Source: an uncultured Pseudomonadota bacterium
GTDB lineage: Bacteria > Myxococcota > UBA796
NCBI GenBank assembly: GCA_913040875.1
Contig: CAJWHX010000146.1
Location: forward strand, 1-7,782
DNA length: 7,782 nt
Direction: 5' to 3'
The position numbers were made by a program, and so were the translations under genes. The notes under the pieces were generated by a model that was not told where the DNA came from, did no database searches, and worked only from the letters and a program-made list of their open reading frames with translations. This document shows positions 5,818 through 7,782 of this stretch, one piece after another (positions within the stretch are counted from its first letter, which is position 1; each line of letters begins with the position of its first letter).

Positions 5818-6930
5818 ATGTTTATTTCAATTCTAGCCCTTCTCGGAATCGCTTGTGGCGATAAAACAAACGACTCAGGGGACTTGATCGGTCCCTTAGG
5901 CTCAGCATGGACCGAGTACAGACACCCTTGTATTGGAAACCGTACAGATGCAATGTGGTTTGATGATGCCAACACAGGATTTGTAGGCTGTGGATCAACT
6001 ACAATTGGCTATGGACTGTACACTACCACAGACGGTGGTGCAACTTGGAATACTGTCCCTTCTGTCAACAATATCTTAGACAGTATGCGTGTTGGATCGA
6101 TTCAACGGGCAAACAATGGCAATCTATATATTGGCGGAACTGGTGATGACAACCTCCGTATCGTCTATATAGACGGCTCGGGAACCCTACAAGAATACTA
6201 CACGAAGCCAGAGTCTGGAGCTCAATCTTGGCAAACATACCAAGTGGGCACGTTCCGATTGGATTCGAACAATCGTGGAGTGAGCGAGTCTTTAACTGGA
6301 TCCGATGTCATGTACTGGCCAAATGCCGGCTCACAAGCTGTGAATGGATACGGATGGTGGAACAATACAGACATAGAAGGTTCTGGTGCACAAATCCTAG
6401 ACATGGAAATCTATAACGATAAATTCTATGCTGTGGGCTCAACTCTTAATCAGCCGCCGTACTTCTTTTATGAAGACAACATGACCACCGAGTTTTCTAT
6501 GCAGGCCATCAAACTCTCTGGTGAAGGGATCGCTGATTTTGAAGGTGAAGTATGGGATATCGCCATCGACAACTCTGGTGGAATGCTCTTAGCCGGTGTC
6601 AATCAGGGGACTGACGTGGGAACATTGTGGTATAGCACAGGTGATGTCACCAGCAAAGACAGCTGGGTCATGTTCGATATCTCTTCTATCACACCGGACA
6701 TTCCAAGTAATGCCACCCGTTTCTATGGTGCCTGTCGCTATGGAAACTTAATGGTCGCGGTCGGAGACTTCTCACAAAAATCGGATGGTATCATGGTCTA
6801 TTCAAAAGACTCTGGTGCTTCGTGGATCTTTACTGAATCTGGTACTGGTCCACTATCTCGCTGCCAAATCGTTGACGGAGATGTATTCATCACTGGATCC
6901 GACGGTCTCTTTGCAATATTCAATCCATAA
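5818..6930 (+). CDS. Asp-box (BNR-type) beta-propeller-like lipoprotein
   Basis: This 370-residue predicted lipoprotein opens MFISILALLGIAC, with Cys13 as likely lipidation site, followed by an Asp/Asn/Ser-rich spacer. Two clear Asp-box motifs (Ser/Thr-x-Asp-x-Gly-x-Thr/Ser-Trp) are seen: TTDGGATW at 70-77 and SKDSGASW at 329-336. A looser copy may lie near residues 272-283. Between them are repeated beta-strand patterns such as NNGNLYIGG, NDKFYAVGS and GGMLLAGV, as in sialidase/BNR or YCF48-like propellers. No sialidase Arg triad or FRIP motif is visible, so an enzyme role is not supported; binding or scaffolding on the outer face is more likely. Four other Cys (38, 58, 306, 349) could pair as disulfides. 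It starts with a good RBS and its own candidate promoter, and is followed 97 nt later by the LRR gene on the same strand. Confidence 0.7.
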   Translation: MFISILALLGIACGDKTNDSGDLIGPLGSAWTEYRHPCIGNRTDAMWFDDANTGFVGCGSTTIGYGLYTTTDGGATWNTVPSVNNILDSMRVGSIQRANNGNLYIGGTGDDNLRIVYIDGSGTLQEYYTKPESGAQSWQTYQVGTFRLDSNNRGVSESLTGSDVMYWPNAGSQAVNGYGWWNNTDIEGSGAQILDMEIYNDKFYAVGSTLNQPPYFFYEDNMTTEFSMQAIKLSGEGIADFEGEVWDIAIDNSGGMLLAGVNQGTDVGTLWYSTGDVTSKDSWVMFDISSITPDIPSNATRFYGACRYGNLMVAVGDFSQKSDGIMVYSKDSGASWIFTESGTGPLSRCQIVDGDVFITGSDGLFAIFNP

Positions 6931-7027
6931 AATTATTTGCTGTATCTTCGATAAAAGCATCACAATCGTTCTTCGAGCATAGATGATGATAAAGTAAATT
7001 AGAGAACACACTTTTGGAGAGCCCTTA
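6931..7027 (+). other. Gap between the Asp-box and LRR lipoprotein genes
   Basis: These 97 nt hold no convincing terminator: the small hairpin TATC-TTC-GATA (6943-6953) has no T run after it. The best promoter-like pair (TTCGAG 6972-6977, TAAATT 6995-7000, 17 nt apart) is weak. The two genes may be co-transcribed or the second may have its own weak promoter; the sequence does not decide. Confidence 0.35.
7016..7020 (+). promoter_or_regulatory. Ribosome binding site of the LRR lipoprotein gene
   Basis: GGAGA with a 7-nt spacer precedes the GTG at 7028 and supports that start. The alternative ATG at 7067 has only a TGGA (7057-7060) at a workable distance. Confidence 0.6.
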
Positions 7028-7782
7028 GTGAAAAGCGCATGGTCATGGCTTTGCTTTGGATACTTGATGGTCATTGTACTGCTTTCCTGTACACACAATG
7101 CAGACGATCACATCATAACAGCTGATCCACAGAGTTTCGCTACACTGGAACCCAATGCAGCTGCACTCACGTTGAACATCCAAGGAACTGGAAACATTGC
7201 CGGTTTTTCAATCTCTGAACGATTCCCCAATATTGAAACCCTATCGATTCTATTCACACCGGATCTCACAACACTTCCAACAGACCTGAACAATCTACCA
7301 AACCTTCGAAAGGTTGAACTTATTGGAACTACATTCATTGAATTCCCCGAGCATATTAGCAATATCTCTGTTCAGCAACTTCACATTGCTCACAATCCTC
7401 TACTGATACGTATCCCCGATATTAACGGTTCTATAGAAGAGTTGTATATTCAAAACAATCCCCAGTTGACCTCTCTACCTACTCAACTGAGTTCTTCGAG
7501 AGACCTACGAGTACTAAACCTCTCCAACAACGCTCTAAAAACACTACCGAGTACACTTCAGCAATACGATGGTCTACGGACGTTAGACGTTCAAGGGAAT
7601 GAACTTCAATCTCTTCCAGAATCCATAAAGAGTTTGAGGCGATTGCGACACCTTGACATCTCAGACAATCCAGTGTCTACTCTACCAATATCTCTAGGAC
7701 AATTGGTCGACATCGAAGAACTCATCGTACACAACTTAGATCGGATAACCAAACTTCCAGACCTCTCAGGACTAAGGAGACT
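7028..7782 (+). CDS. Leucine-rich-repeat lipoprotein, N-terminal part (runs off right edge)
   Basis: The frame stays open from a GTG at 7028 to the end of the window: 251 residues, C-terminus missing. From the GTG the protein begins M-K-S-A-W, then a hydrophobic stretch ending in the lipobox LLSC with Cys21, and an Asp/His-rich spacer. From about residue 68 it is built of leucine-rich repeats of roughly 20-25 residues, e.g. LRVLNLSNNALKTLP (159-173), LRTLDVQGNELQSLP (183-197) and LRHLDISDNPVSTLP (206-220), about eight units in view. The LPxxL spacing resembles the bacterial/plant-type LRR class. Such repeats form a curved binding surface, so a surface adhesin or recognition role is plausible, but no partner is known. 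An ATG at 7067 would give MVIVLLSC, matching the very short signals nearby; the better RBS supports the GTG. Confidence 0.8.
   Translation, partial: MKSAWSWLCFGYLMVIVLLSCTHNADDHIITADPQSFATLEPNAAALTLNIQGTGNIAGFSISERFPNIETLSILFTPDLTTLPTDLNNLPNLRKVELIGTTFIEFPEHISNISVQQLHIAHNPLLIRIPDINGSIEELYIQNNPQLTSLPTQLSSSRDLRVLNLSNNALKTLPSTLQQYDGLRTLDVQGNELQSLPESIKSLRRLRHLDISDNPVSTLPISLGQLVDIEELIVHNLDRITKLPDLSGLRR

Noticed and set aside
6939..6958. Hairpin after the Asp-box lipoprotein gene as an intrinsic terminator
   Set aside because: The stem is short, A/T-rich and bulged, and no T run follows.
1..7782. CRISPR arrays, tRNA or rRNA genes, insertion sequences and attachment sites
   Set aside because: No regularly spaced repeats, tRNA-like cloverleaf, transposase or terminal inverted repeats were seen on either strand.

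Overview
The window reads as chromosome from a Gram-negative, probably deltaproteobacterial or Myxococcota-like bacterium of moderate GC. The assignment rests on protein style, not on a marker gene. One secreted protein carries a MYXO-CTERM-like C-terminal tail (Ser/Gly-Cys motif, hydrophobic helix, Arg-Arg-Lys), and four different predicted lipoproteins lie within about 5 kb. No rRNA, tRNA, CRISPR array, transposase, integrase or plasmid gene is visible.

Layout. Bases 1-489 (minus) hold the N-terminal 163 residues of a PspA/IM30-family membrane-stress protein that runs off the left edge; it has a good RBS and a plausible sigma70 promoter. Bases 490-699 form a divergent intergenic region. Bases 700-4671 (plus) form a tight four-gene run with gaps of 6, 9 and 9 nt: a secreted GH18 glycosidase with a PKD domain and C-terminal sorting-type tail; a rhomboid intramembrane protease with an N-terminal zinc ribbon and an altered GASC active-site motif; a small Cys-rich lipoprotein; and an LPG-synthase-TM/flippase-like multi-spanning membrane protein that starts with TTG. 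All four are in the same reading frame. A DUF1838-like lipoprotein (minus, 4665-5576) converges on them and overlaps by 7 bp. Bases 5577-5817 are a second divergent intergenic region, followed by an Asp-box (BNR-type) lipoprotein (5818-6930). The window ends inside a GTG-start leucine-rich-repeat lipoprotein (7028 to the right edge).

How the genes may work together. Nearly everything encoded here is envelope-directed: membrane maintenance (PspA-like), a wall- or chitin-type glycosidase, an intramembrane protease, a lipid-transport-like membrane protein and four lipoproteins. The most interesting possibility is that the rhomboid processes the C-terminal tail of the glycosidase encoded 6 nt upstream, as rhombosortases do for GlyGly-CTERM proteins; this is inference. 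The second is that three lipoproteins have export signals of only 7-12 residues before the lipidated Cys, with no Lys or Arg. In two of them an upstream in-frame stop rules out any longer ATG, GTG or TTG start, and in the third it leaves only four more uncharged residues.
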